Source: Pieris napi (lineage: Eukaryota > Arthropoda > Insecta > Lepidoptera > Pieridae). Taken from it: a stretch of DNA of 64,000 bases. Numbering within the stretch: position 1 is the first letter of the stretch; each line of letters opens with the position of its first letter. Shown here in pieces: positions 23,200-35,400 of the stretch. The notes beneath the pieces were generated by a model. It was not told the origin of the DNA and did no database searches. It worked only from the letters and a program-made list of their open reading frames with translations. The DNA lies in NCBI RefSeq assembly GCF_905475465.1, contig NC_062240.1, positions 1,441,001-1,505,000 of the forward strand, read 5' to 3'. A program made the position numbers and the translations under genes.

Positions 23200-26100
23200 A
23201 TGGCGAAAATAATTACAAAGAAGATAATAAATAGTCCAGAAACATGCGTGGACGATAATCTGCTTGGAGTTGTGGCTCTTTATCCTAGTTTGAGGCTTCA
23301 TCCAAAGCATAGAGTCATTACTATACGACAAAATGTGAGTTAATTATCATTAAAATATAGTTAAATTAAGTTGGCTTTTCAGGCGGAATCACAAAACATC
23401 TTAAGCAATAAATATAAAGTAATAATACCAAAGGTTTCTTTGCAACAATTATTTATTTTCAAAGTGACAAATAAGGGAAAAGCGTAAAAAATACAACAGA
23501 TATTTAAGACTATTGGTTACAAACATAAAGTAGCTTTTTGAAAATTTAGACTAAGTTGTAGCTTTATTATACATTATTTATTTGTGTTCCAGGTTGATTC
23601 TAAGAGGGTAGCGATACTGGGAGGTGGTGGATCTGGTCATGAACCATTTGCAGCAGGTATTGGACTGTTATTTCTAATATAATATTTCATATACATTACC
23701 CTTCATAGATATACAGTATTTACAATATTCTTAACCTACGTATACATAGTATAATAATAGAAATTGATAAATAGAAAATTTAAACAAATTTAATAAGTTT
23801 GGTCCCTGTGGCAGTCAAGGGCGGATCCAGCTTTGGTGCCAGGAGGGGGTCACATAGTCGTGGTCAAGTCGAGAACTTATAATTTAATTTTGATAACAAT
23901 AAATACCAGTAAAAAGTAGATATTTTATTAATGTACGTAAGTATTGCACTTAAAAATATTTATTCTTTATTGTACACTTGAAAAACTTAACACATAATAT
24001 TGTGTACATACAGGTTGGTCCAACTAGTGACGTCAATAATTTTTTTTAGATTCCTCACACCTGGGGGCATACGAAAATACCCCATGTATGTTCCGCGATT
24101 TTTGTAGTTTTCGAGTTATATTTTTTTTTGTGTTTTTTTAATGTTTTCTGCCAGCGAGGTTTCAAAAATTCCTATCTTTTTTTGTTGTAGGTATTTTGCA
24201 GTTTTTTTTCTGTGAAATGATTGTCTTAAATGTTGTTTTAATAAAAAAATATATCAGCTTCCTAAAATTAGTTAAAGCTACTCAAAAAAGGTTTTAAAGT
24301 TAGAAGTTTAGTTTTTAGCTCGATTTGTCCAAACATTCGACTTCAATTTAAAAATACAAAAAGAAGTTTCCATAGCTTCTGGCTAAATTTAGAAACTCCG
24401 CAGGGTTCTAAGCTACCAAAACCATAGAAAAAAATGGTACTTAATTGGTATTTTTTTGTTGTAATCGGCCTTTAAGGTGGATAGGCTAAAAATCATTGTA
24501 GCATTAAAAATGTTTTTTTTTCGACTTTTATTTTTCTTATGGCAAATGAAACTTTACGATCTATTTTTACAGTTTTAATGCTTCAATGATTTTTAGCCTA
24601 TCCACCAAAAAAAAAAATCCACCGATTACAACGAAAAAAGACCAATTAAGTACAATTTTTTTTCTATGATTTTGGTAGCTTAGATCCCCGTGGAGTTTTT
24701 AAACTTAGCCAGAAGCTATGGAAACTTCTTTTTGTATTTTTAAATTGAAGTCGAATGTTTGGGCAAATCCAGCTAAAAACTAAACTTCTAACTTTAAAAC
24801 CTTTTTTGAGTAGCTTTAACTAACTTTAAGAAGCTGGGATTTTTTTTACTTGCACATCATTTAAGGCAATCATCATTTAACAGAAAAAAAACTGCAAAAT
24901 ACCTACAACATAAAAATATTATTAATTTTTGAAACCTCGCTGGCAGAAAACATTCAAAAAACACAAAAAAATTTATAACTCGAAAACTACAAAAAATCGC
25001 GGAACATACATGGGGTATTTTCGTATACCCCCAGATGTGAGGAATCTAAAAAAAATTATTGACGTCACTAGTTGGACCAACCTGTATACACATTCTCTTG
25101 AAGACATCCAGAGAAATACTATTCACCTTTTTTTTTAAAGTGGAATCTCGCTGTTGGCCTTTAGGGCCTTTACAGCTCAGCTCGGGCTGTTTTGGCGCGC
25201 TTAGCTCGGCTATGACTATCACGTACGGAATGAGGCAGCCTATTTATATTACATAACCGTGGTGAATGATTTGTCATAACAGCTAGAGGTATGTCGAGGG
25301 GTATTACGCTAAACTTCGCAAAAGTGAAGAGATGGTACGACAAGGGATTCCATCAAACAAAATAGAAACAGACAAAATACATATGTTTTAATAACTAAAT
25401 CAATTTTTCTTTAACGTGTTTTCCCGAAACGCGTTATTACGTCATTTACGTCAACGGGTAGGTTTTCATGAACGTGGAGAAGTGCCAGTCCGGTTAGGCG
25501 ATCTTCAATCATTGAAAATCTTAGCGACGATTTAATTCTGCGCAACGTAGAGAAAGACCTTTCTGCTGTCGCTTCGCTGACAGAGTAGTGTATCCAATTT
25601 TCATATATTTAGATACATATTGATGTTACAATTTAAAATAAGACTATGTTATGATATGTTGAAGTTTAGTCGTTCTGATTCCGATTGAGGTAAGGTCTAG
25701 CTAGACGTTTCATAGCGACAAGCGCGCGCAAGTGTGGCGCGGAAAATTCAAATTTTCGATGCGTTCATTCCCAAACGTTTGCCATCATACAAAGTTATTA
25801 TATTATATTAAATTAATTAAATATTGAAGGTATGTAGTTACATATAATCTGTATGGTGACAAATTTATATATAAAATCATTATGTTCAATTAGTGGTCCA
25901 CCTAAGTCCTGCTCAGGGGGGGGTCATGACCCCCATGACCCCCCCCCTGGATCCGCCGTTGGTGGCAGTGTATATTTTATGCTGGCAGTATTTCCTGGCT
26001 GCATTGCCATACTTATTCGTTGAGTGAGGAAAGCACCAGCTCTGAGGTCACCGGTACTATCTACCAGGCGCCTATTAAAATCTTTAATTAGCGACTGTGC

Positions 26101-29100
26101 CCTTGAACCCCACGGCCCAAGAGTCTCTATTCCAATGGGAACGAAATCAAAGTTGGACAAAGTGACAGTCTCATCTATTTCCTTGTACATAAAATACCAT
26201 TTTGGTATTCACTTGATGTATTCTTTGATGCAGCAGTATGGCAGTACCCTCTGTTCTTCGGGGTTAGATAATTATGTCCCATTAATGTTACCAGAATAAG
26301 TTTCTGCGTCTGTTTGTTTCTTATAGGGTAGGCTTCTGTCTTCGGTCATCTGTGCTTACGTGTGCATCACATTGCTTACGAATCCGAAACATTATTGTTA
26401 TTGGTATTAAATCCTCCATTGAATATACCATATGAGTTCAGCTATATACAGATTTTAGTCCACATTCATAAATATTTAATTAAAATAGTTTATTAATAAT
26501 AGGATTGATCGGCTTTGGAATGTTGGATGGTTCAGTGGCTGGTGGAGTATTCGCATCTCCTCCAACAGGTCACGTCCTGTACGGAATAACACAACTGTAT
26601 AAATACAATTCAGGTAGGTTTAATTCCACTTTTAATCAAACATAATTTGTTTTTAGTATTAAATACCAATGCTTATAGGTGGCGTCTTGGTGATACTTGG
26701 AAACTACACGGGTGACAGATTGAATTTCGGCAAAGCTATTGAAAAAGCTAAAATTGCGGGAATAAAGGTTAATTTGTATCAATTATATCTAAACTAATAA
26801 AACTAATTTATTTTTTATAAATACATTGTCTCATCACTGAAACATCTTGGAACATTACGATCTAGCCTAACTTAAGACTAATAAGTGATTTAAGTCTAAC
26901 CTAATTTACTAAAAAGGATATTAACATAAGAAAGAGTCCAGTAACACTACTTACAGTCTCTATTAAGGGGAAGACACTCTGTTCTTGTGTTCTATTTTTT
27001 CACTTACCACTGTAAAGCACTTCTTTAGTCACTAAAATGGTAAAACTAGTATAACCCCAGTTATTTGGCGCAGGTGGAAGGTCTCATAGTGGGAGAAGAC
27101 GTCGCATCCAGTCAAAATAAAACTGGAGGGCGGAGTATGTGCGGGGAAGTCTTCTTTTATAAGGTAAAGCAGTTTAAGTAATTACCCATATAACATAATA
27201 TGTATGTTCTTTATAAAGTGGAAAATCGTTTGGCTAATATTAACGGCTAGTCTTTCAAGTCTTTTCAAATTTTGTAGAGCAAATTTTATGATTAAGAATA
27301 ATTTATTTTCACTGCATCGAATTTAAGCAGATCGTGTCGATATAATTTTTTGCTGGTTACGAAATAGTTGACAGAACGAAGTAAAGAAAATACATTTAAA
27401 TATCAGTATTTCATTAGAAAATTTTCTATCTCCATCTTTATTGTTAATGTATTAAAGTACATTGTGAATACAACAGAATGAACGCTATTTATACGGACCT
27501 TGATATATTTGATAGTGGGCTGATCAATTTAAAATAAAACGTTGTTAATCGGGTAAATAAGCAGCATTGTTAAGTGAATAAGTATTTTTAAATTAGTAAC
27601 CAAAATTTGTGTTTGTATGTGTAATATTTTTTGCAAATTCAATGTTCACCCTTATGTATTTTAGAATAGATAGTAACTTATACGTAGAAAATGCATTATA
27701 TATGATTTAATAAATTACAATGTATCAGTTGTGTGGAGCTATGGCTGTAAAGGAATATGATGTCGAATCGATTCGCGAGATGGCGCTTGAAGTTAACAGA
27801 AACATGGCGACGTTGGGTGTCTGCCTTACTGCTTGCTCTCTTCCAGGTATATATCATAAGTGATCAAACAAGTTTATATAATCTTTACATTGTATAAAAC
27901 CTGTTACCTACACTTATCACGCGATATATCGAAAAGGCACTATATTTGTAGTAGTAGATAGTCATTTATATAAATTAACAAAAATACTTTTGTAAAATAA
28001 GTTATAATCCATAATTTAACTCTAGAATGCTTAAAACAACTTACATTAAAACGAACACTCACACATTTACACACCCTCACACATTACATTTCCCCACACA
28101 CACCACAACCAATAAATTATTAGTAAATTGTCTTGGTGAGTACGTATACGTTATAAGGTGCAATCAATTATAGCTTTTTATTTAAAAATTGTAAATATTA
28201 TCTTGAAAAAAAACTGTGGATTATCAATAAATTGTAAAATAAAATAAATAGATTCGATTTTTTTTTGCAGGTCAACCACCTCTATTTGAGATAGCATCAG
28301 ATGAGATGGAGATCGGCGCAGGAGTTCACGGTGAAGCCGGTATTGAAAAGCGAAAGATGGGAACAGCTAAAGACATTGTTAAACTTATACTTGATCAGGT
28401 ATTTCAAATTTGCGAGGCTCATTAGTTGTTAGTTGAACGCTTCTGCGGATTATGAACAGAAGGTTACCCCCTACGATTAATCATCCTGTATGTGTAGAAA
28501 ATTGTATTTACGCTAACATCACTGGAGTTTTGTTATAGCCTTAAATATCGCCTTAGTGAAAGAGTATAAATACAAATTAACTTAATAAGATACTTTTTAT
28601 ACTAAGTCTAGAGCTGTTTATAGAATATTTCAACTTTTTCTTATTCCTATAGGTCATAAGCCATTTGAAGCTTAAAGAAGGAGCTACAGTAGCTGTTATG
28701 ATCAACAATATGGGGGGTACGTCTATCATGGAAATGAATATCATCGCAGCTGAAGCAAGACAATATTTAGGTAACTTCTTCTTCTTCTTCTATCGGTCTT
28801 CCAATATCTTTTGATTTAATAAAGAGTATTCATAATTTTAGAGGATGATGAGCAAAATGATTTAAATTAAAATTCATCCAAATTTTCCAGATATATCTAA
28901 AATCCGCGCTGAAAGAATATATTCTGGGCATCTAAAAACCTCCCTGGAAATGCAAGGTTTCCAAATCTGTTTACTCCACCTGAATGAGAGTCATGGAAAG
29001 TTATGGTTAGACCTCTTAGACCAACCCACTGAGGCCCGGGGCTGGACTGGAGGTATCATGTCTGTCAGACCTACACAAGAATTGGAACATGGAGATGAAG

Positions 29101-32100
29101 AAGACTTGCAGAGCGATGTACATAAGGTAGCAATAATCACACGTAATCGTCGAGTTAGCCTGTCGAGGAAATAGTATACCATCAATAAAAACCCATATTT
29201 TAGGGAGATGCCGGTCCGTCATTAACTAAAAAAGATCAAGATGTGATGCAGAAGAGTTTGATGGCGGCTGCAGAAGAGTTGGTGAAGAACGAAGAACTCC
29301 TTAACACACTGGACTCGGGTTGTGGAGATGGAGATTGTGGTATTACGATCAAGAAATTTGCCGAAGGTAATGTTTTATTATTTGGAACATATTTATTTCT
29401 AATAGAACTACACAATAATATCTACACCGATAATCCTACATAACAAAAATATATATATGTTGGAGCCAGATCTTATAACTAAGAATATAGCAAGCAACTC
29501 TTTTGAACTCAACCAGTGTACAAACAAATAGGTCTAATTCAAATACGAGTATATAGGGTAAAAATATTGTTAAGGTTGATAAAGGTGATAAACACAAGAT
29601 TGAGATGCATTTGCTAAAGCTAATAGTAGATGCATTTCCTTCCAGTATTGCATATATAGATATGTCTTTCTAATAAGAATTATTTAATGTTATGATTTTC
29701 CATAAAAAAAATATACTCGACTAGTCATACATCCCAATCCTGGACTAGGTTGCCCGTAAGTCTAATCAAACGTAACAAACACTTTATATATTAACCTATT
29801 TAAGGTGATTTAAATTTTAAAATTTTCCTTACGTTTCACGACGTATCGTGCATGGTTACCGGACTACGGATGTGAATGTAAAAATATAAAGAATCGTAAT
29901 TTTACAGCTGTGAAGTTATATTTGAAGACGGCATTGTTGGAATATCCGTCTAACGTGTTGTGGGAGCTTTCGGAAATGGCAGAAACAGATATGGGCGGCA
30001 CTTCTGGTGGCATTTACAGTTTAGGTCTTGCTGCTGCCTCACAGGCTTTGGCTAGGTCAGTTTATATACCACTATGGTGGTTGGTCGTACTTGAATTCGT
30101 GTATGCGGTGGTGTTAGTTATTTCGACTATGTATTTGTGTGTTGTTCCCACGAGAATGTAAGTCCGTGCTCCTATTTCACCATGCCTCCTGCTGATAGAG
30201 GACAAATCTTTGTTTTTAATTTATTTTATTATTATTTATTACTTAAGATGTCATGTGGAACATGGTGTAATGGTTGCAGCTCCTTACAAACGGTGTGTAA
30301 AACAAAAAACTTGGCAATTAAAAAGAGTAGCGGAGAATTTATTACCAGTTCTTCTCTTCCGTTCTACGCCCTTGATGACGTTCATAAGTGTACATTGTGT
30401 TACCTATATGAATAAATGATTTTGACTTTGACTTTATTAAACATCTCATAGCTTCGTAAGTTAACTTATATATCCTAAGTCAAGTTATTTTAGTTAACAG
30501 GTTGCTAATAATTAAATATTGAACTGTTAAAATGTTATTTTATCTGAATATATTTTTGTATTAGGGGAAAAACAAATGATCGCCATATCTGGTTATCTGC
30601 GTGGGAGAGCGCGATGGAGGCCATCTCAAAGTACGGTGGGGCTGAGCCTGGTGACAGAACTATGGTAAGACACTATAAAGATGTTTATTTCCTGGGTTGT
30701 GTAGTTAAAGAATATTATTAAATAGCAAACAATTATCCATAGCGCTAAATAACCTGCATCACCCCATGTGATTTATACATTTTTCCTTTCATAAATGTTT
30801 AAAACCTGTTTGTATATATATTAAATATTCCATCTTTGGCTATAACTTTAGTATAATAGTTTTTTGTTATATATAATTTTTGGCTGTAGGATTACGAAAT
30901 AATTAAATTTTAAATAAGATAAGATCTGCTAATAAACTTAGTATATTACTTAGTTTTCGAGCATGCATTTGCAAATATAAATATATATAAACATATAATA
31001 AACAGTAACTTTAACGGTATATTTTGCGTTGGGTGACTTATGGCATCTTATCTAGTAGGTAAGTAACACGGTACTAGTAATGAAGGGAATACTTATTTTC
31101 TAAACGGCATCTCATTTTTTTATTTATACTATTTAATCCCTATTAATAATCGATATATATCGGCAAACGGTTATTTATTTACCGCTTCTCCTTCGAGAAA
31201 GGCCTCCTGTATTTTTTTCGTTATTCGAATTGTTCGAATCCACATTGGACCCGCTATCTTTTTTTGTATCGTCCTCCCATTTTCTTATACGGCTGTCTCT
31301 CTTTGGTTTCTCACTTCGTGATTAGCACTCTGTTACGATTCCATTCCATTTTTGCTTCTTTTCTCTCATCATATGACTCGTCCATCTCCACTTTTGTTTT
31401 CGGTATGTGGTGATTGCGTTTTTAAATTCAGTTTTTATTTTGATATCGCTTTATTTTATCTCTTTTCTTTTTACTACTGTTGTACTTCTTTCCATAGTGT
31501 TTTGACAAATGTTTATTCTATTTCCCAGTTGTTCTGTCAATGCGAAAATCTGACACCCGTAAAACAAACGGATATTTATTATACTATACTAAAATCTGAG
31601 ATAAATATACTTAAATGTATTTTTGTCAACAGCTAGATACGTTACACAATGCAGCGGAAGCATTCAAGGAAAATATAGAGGCTGATATAAAAACAATTCT
31701 GTCGAAAATCGTTGAAGCAGCAGATTTGGGAGCGAAAAATACTGGCAACATGACCGCGAGGTAATACATATTTCTTTAATCTAGCAATTTAAACACGTTT
31801 CATTCTAAGAGATTGTTATTTTACCATTAGACTGCTACATTCCTACAGAGGCTGAAACGTTTTCCAAAAATATTAAAAAAAAAATTGTACAGCGCTGTGG
31901 TTAAATGTTCTTCTATCCTTATATCATAACTTAAAAAAAAAACAAAATTTTAATTTAATTTTATATTACTATTTCTCTAATTTTTGTTGCTTATTTTTTT
32001 AAATACAGGGCTGGTCGTGCCTCGTACGTAGCGAGCGTTTACACTCGCGACGAAGACGCCGGCGCACGCGCATCTGCAATTTGGATCAAATCTATACTTA

Positions 32101-32123
32101 CGACTATAGTTGACAATTTATGA
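23200..32123 (+). CDS. Triokinase/FMN cyclase (dihydroxyacetone kinase), complete
   Basis: ATP-dependent cytosolic kinase for dihydroxyacetone and glyceraldehyde; animal members also split FAD to cyclic FMN. Fourteen exons: 23200-23334, 23593-23656, 26503-26613, 26679-26767, 27074-27163, 27729-27846, 28271-28398, 28653-28770, 28891-29126, 29204-29366, 29908-30055, 30565-30664, 31633-31760 and 32009-32123 (stop 32121-32123). All phases join to 580 residues; the human enzyme has 575. The DhaK domain shows GGGGSGHEP (55-63) and GAGVHGEAG with His222, the equivalent of the histidine that binds the ketone substrate covalently. The DhaL domain shows DSGCGDGDCG with Asp399, 405 and 407 as metal-binding candidates, followed by MGGTSGG and a C-terminal GRASY block. 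The start ATG is the first in the exon, and the preceding TCACAG at 23184-23189 looks like an acceptor for a leader exon. Intron 2 (23657-26502) is swollen by nested transposons. AATAAA signals follow at 32155 and 32174. Homolog of human TKFC. Confidence 0.96.
23816..25961 (-). mobile_element. hAT-family DNA transposon (non-autonomous remnant, carrying a nested element)
   Basis: The ends CAAGGGCGGATCCAG and CTGGATCCGCCGTTG are inverted repeats with one mismatch. Both flanks carry the 8-bp direct repeat GTGGCAGT (23808-23815 and 25962-25969), the hAT target-duplication length. On the minus strand near 25600-25430 a remnant reads SEATAERSFSTLRRIKSSLR, then EDRLTGLALLHVH, the typical C-terminal dimerisation region of hAT transposases. 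About half of its 2,146 bp is a second element at 24011-25084. Confidence 0.9.
24011..25084. mobile_element. 1,074-bp foldback element made of two long inverted arms
   Basis: From CAGGTTGGTCCAACTAGTGA at the left to its exact reverse complement at the right, the two halves mirror each other over about 500 bases, leaving a centre of about 60 bases near 24515-24570. Both ends are flanked by TA (24009-24010 and 25085-25086), the Tc1/mariner-type target. No coding frame. A transcript would fold into a long hairpin. Confidence 0.9.
25970..26200 (-). mobile_element. LINE C-terminal remnant interrupted by the hAT element
   Basis: Minus-strand reading: IETLGPWGSRAQSLIKDFNR, RLVDSTGDLRAGAFLTQRIS, GNTASIKYTLP. 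This ETLGPWG...GDxRxxxFLxQRxSxAxQxGN pattern is a known LINE reverse-transcriptase C-terminal region. The frame continues on the other side of the hAT insertion (23807 and leftward) as QGPNLLNLF. A related uninterrupted copy is at 48305-48455. Confidence 0.8.
26865..27035 (+). repeat. Dispersed repeat 'R4', copy b
   Basis: ATTAAGGGGAAGACACTCTG and TTCTTGTGTTCTATTTTTTC with upstream TCTAACCTAATTTACTAAAA, matching 60460-60600 and the window start. Ends about 40 bases before triokinase exon 27074. Confidence 0.7.
28055..28115 (+). repeat. CA-rich stretch related to repeat 'R6'
   Basis: ACACTCACACATTTACACAC and CCCCACACACACCACAACC resemble the CA-rich lead of the R6 copies at 2260 and 6300. The rest of the repeat is not evident. 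Confidence 0.4.
30128..30436 (+). repeat. Dispersed repeat 'R3', copy c (most complete)
   Basis: From GTGTGTTGTTCCCACGAGAA through CGTGCTCCTATTTCACCATG, GTCATGTGGAACATGGTGTA and GACGTTCATAAGTGTACATT to AATGATTTTGACTTTGACTT. It shows both ends of the family in one copy. Lies in triokinase intron 11. Confidence 0.75.
30745..30905 (+). repeat. Dispersed repeat 'R6', copy c
   Basis: AATAACCTGCATCACCCCAT, TTCCATCTTTGGCTATAACT and GGATTACGAAATAAT match 2245-2460. Confidence 0.6.
31190..31410 (-). mobile_element. LINE ORF2 C-terminal remnant
   Basis: Minus-strand frames give an IAGPMWIRT block and an EAFLE end, the same C-terminal signature (KIAGPxW...LEEAF) as the LINE at 50090-52100. Decayed by frameshifts. 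In triokinase intron 12. Confidence 0.6.
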
Positions 32124-32154
32124 TTATAAAATCCAAAATGTCTCTTTTTATTTT

Positions 32155-32179
32155 AATAAAATATCGAAATATAAATAAA
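32155..32179 (+). terminator. Polyadenylation signals of triokinase
   Basis: Two AATAAA hexamers, at 32155-32160 and 32174-32179, lie 32 and 51 bases after the triokinase stop. Cleavage would fall near 32175-32205, in the region where the convergent STRAD transcript also ends. Confidence 0.7.
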
Positions 32180-32201
32180 ACAAATTCTACTAACAATATA
32201 T

Positions 32202-32207
32202 TTTATT
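32202..32207 (-). terminator. Polyadenylation signal of STRAD
   Basis: TTTATT on the plus strand reads AATAAA on the minus strand, about 210 bases after the STRAD stop. It lies within 50 bp of the triokinase signals. Confidence 0.5.
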
Positions 32208-32414
32208 TATCACAATACTAACACTTTAAAATGATTTATATTACACTACATTATTTTAGATGTATCACTTATTTTAAATTTTGAGGATAAAAATTCTATC
32301 ATTATCTTAGACACAGGTGATCAGTCTAGATTAAAAATATATAGACTCTAATGTTACGATACAAAAATAGTAGCGATTTGAGATATTATAAGTGATACAT
32401 TAAAGTATATAATT

Positions 32415-35400
32415 CTAAAAATCCCATTCCTCGGTTTTTTCAATCTCCATATCGGAAAGTTTCTCTTCAAGTAATAAAGCTGATATATCACCTGAAGACA
32501 GACAAATTTTCTTCAGAAAAGAACATTAATAGAGAAACCAGTGGCATTACAACCTTTTAGGTCTGTGCCTCAGATTTTTGTATCTGTTTCGTGATCATTT
32601 GTTTTTTCTATTTATTTTTTTGTCTAAGACATGTCGGATTCCTCACGATGTATTCCTTCACCGTACGAGTGTTATATGCGCTTATATAAAGTCGTGCATC
32701 AAAGTCGTGTCGTGGACTTTCTATGTGCCAGACCCGGAGAGCTTACGAAATCAGGGATGCCACCAAGCCAACCAGCTGCCACTGAAGTATTTAAGTATTT
32801 CCGAACCGAACTCAGGGTTGTTCAAGAAAAGAACGTACCAATTCTTAAAAGACCGGCAACGCACTTGCGAGCCTTAATGTGAGTGTCCATGGGCGGCGGT
32901 ATCACTTAACAACAGATGAGCCTTCGCCCGTTTGCCTCCTATTACAATAAAAAAATCCTATCCGATAAACATTTACTATACAAATAACAACACAATATTT
33001 AAACTTGTGAGTAGTAGGCAACAGATGGCTAAATCTTTAAAGTCTAGATTTCTAGTTCCAATGTTTCAATTCCCAAAACCCCACTATGGGACATGAGACA
33101 TATCTGTGTCTCCTTATCTCAAGACAAGTCGAGGAACATTCTTCTGTTCCTACCAATCCGTAACATATACTTTCAAATGATCTCCGGGTTATTCACCATC
33201 AGCTATAACCTAAGAGGTATACTTACAATGGTCTGGTTTAATTGGTTTAACTCGTCCAATAAGGCTTGGCAGGAAGTCTGTTCGTCGGATTTGTTTGAAG
33301 AAAGCGTGATTCAACAATTGACTCGCTGACGGACGCTTTTCGGGGTCCCTGAGACCGTAAATAAATATTAAAATCGCTAATATAATTATTTGATATAATA
33401 TGTAATCATTTAATAAATGAAAAGAAATCAAACAGTTTTATATTATGAATAATTGTTATATGTGGTTCGAACCTATAATAACTAAGTAACATCAGTACAA
33501 CAACAATACAATTCACGAGAATTTAAATTCTGAAATAATTTTTAAATTAGTTGTTGTAAAAAATCATTTTTTCTTCAAAGGGCATCGCCTATGCTGTCAG
33601 AAAGTTGATTAAGTTTAAGTTTCAGGTAAAAGGGTGCAAAAACATTAATGGTGTTCAACTATTATAAAATGTATATTCACAAAACATGTATTCTTTAATA
33701 ATAAAAATTTAAGACTAAGATTATACGAAAATAATACGCAGTTCGGTTACGGTGCTAACAGTAAAATCAAAGAAATCACCCAGCATCCATTTTGACAACA
33801 TATTGTACTAAACAAATTTCTGTATTTTTAGTTATTGACTTTAACAAACATAAAACGTAAAATTTATTAATGTTATATGTTATAGACAATGTTGTGGACA
33901 TCATAATTCTAAATTACCTGTGTAAGGCACTGTCAGTGAGTCTATGAAAGGCGTCTGACAGTTTACGTCGTGCGTACACGAGCCGTACTCGACACATTCC
34001 CTCCGCGCTGTCACCCACACCGCTGTCAGTATTATACATACCTGTCAAAATAAAGGAGATTGTATTGGTATATTTATAAAGGAGACAAAATAAAACTTTA
34101 AAAAAAACTCACTTTTCATTTCCCCATCATCCAAAGGTTCCGGAAAAGATGAACAGTCAAGTAGTTGCGGTCGATTGCCCCTCACTTTTTCAGTGAACAT
34201 AAGTGTAGTCGGCACTTCAGAGAATGGAACTGCTCCATTGGCTAATTCACAGCATAAGATTCCCAAGGAATATATATCAGACTGTTCATCATAGCCTTTG
34301 AGATTCTAAAACAATTCTGTCATAGTCAAATATGAAATTATGATTGCAACAGCATTTTCTATTATTAAATACCCATTATGTTGTGGCTCGTACTTTTTAG
34401 ATTAATGCAAATCAATTATAAATTAAACTGCATTGTTTTCAATATAGGGGGGCACATTTTTAAATTATAAATAATTGTTTCCACAGTTTTTAATATTCAT
34501 AATAAATATATAACAATATTTTTTATAGAAATAATGTAGGAATTTTACCTGTTCTAATAACTCAGGGCTTAGCCACATTAAGTTAGCATTATCATGATCA
34601 GGGGGTGGCAAACTATGCAAATGTTTTTGTCGTCGCCCACGCAACATCATACTTGCCGCACTGCGAAGGCCTGATAACCGTACATTACCCTGTGTGTCTA
34701 GTAACACATGACTTGCTCGCACACTCCTGGAAAAACAAGATTTAGGTATTTTTAAATTAATTTAAAACAGGTTATTTTTATCATGTATTTATATGGTAAG
34801 CTATATGTAAATGAGCCTAGTAATTCCAAGTAAGTGATAGAGCATGTAATAATTTGTCAACCCGTGTAATGCATGCATCAAACAATACTAGGCTAGGTAA
34901 CTAACAATAGTAATAAAATATCACCTTTCAATGTCATGCACTCTTCAACAATAAGATAATTATAATTGGGAAACAATACATAATCATAGTTAAGATTAAA
35001 ATGAATGCACTATGCTATATGCACACATAATCTGAAAGTTTTTAATAAAACTTAAATATCCAAAATGTGTTGAGTATCCTTTTATAAGAACAGCAGAATA
35101 TGGAATAAGTATTTACATTAGAATTAAAAGCATTTTTTAGATTAGATATTATGTAAACAACCAACCTGTGTACATATAACTGTTTATGTAGGTATTGTAA
35201 TGCCAATAACACATCCCGTAAAACAATGGCACAAGCAAGTTCTGGTAGGCCTTCTTGGAAGTATCTATCTAATATATCTCGACAGGAACCCAGCTCCATT
35301 AGAGGAGAAACCACATATAACTCCTGACCATGAACAAAGGATGTCAAGTATGGAAGAATATTCTGATGGTGCAGCTCTTTTCTAGTTAAAATGTCTTGCT

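Noticed and set aside
25059..25256. 65-codon frame across the foldback right end
   Set aside because: Runs from the inverted-repeat arm into hAT sequence; no conserved motif and no support for translation.
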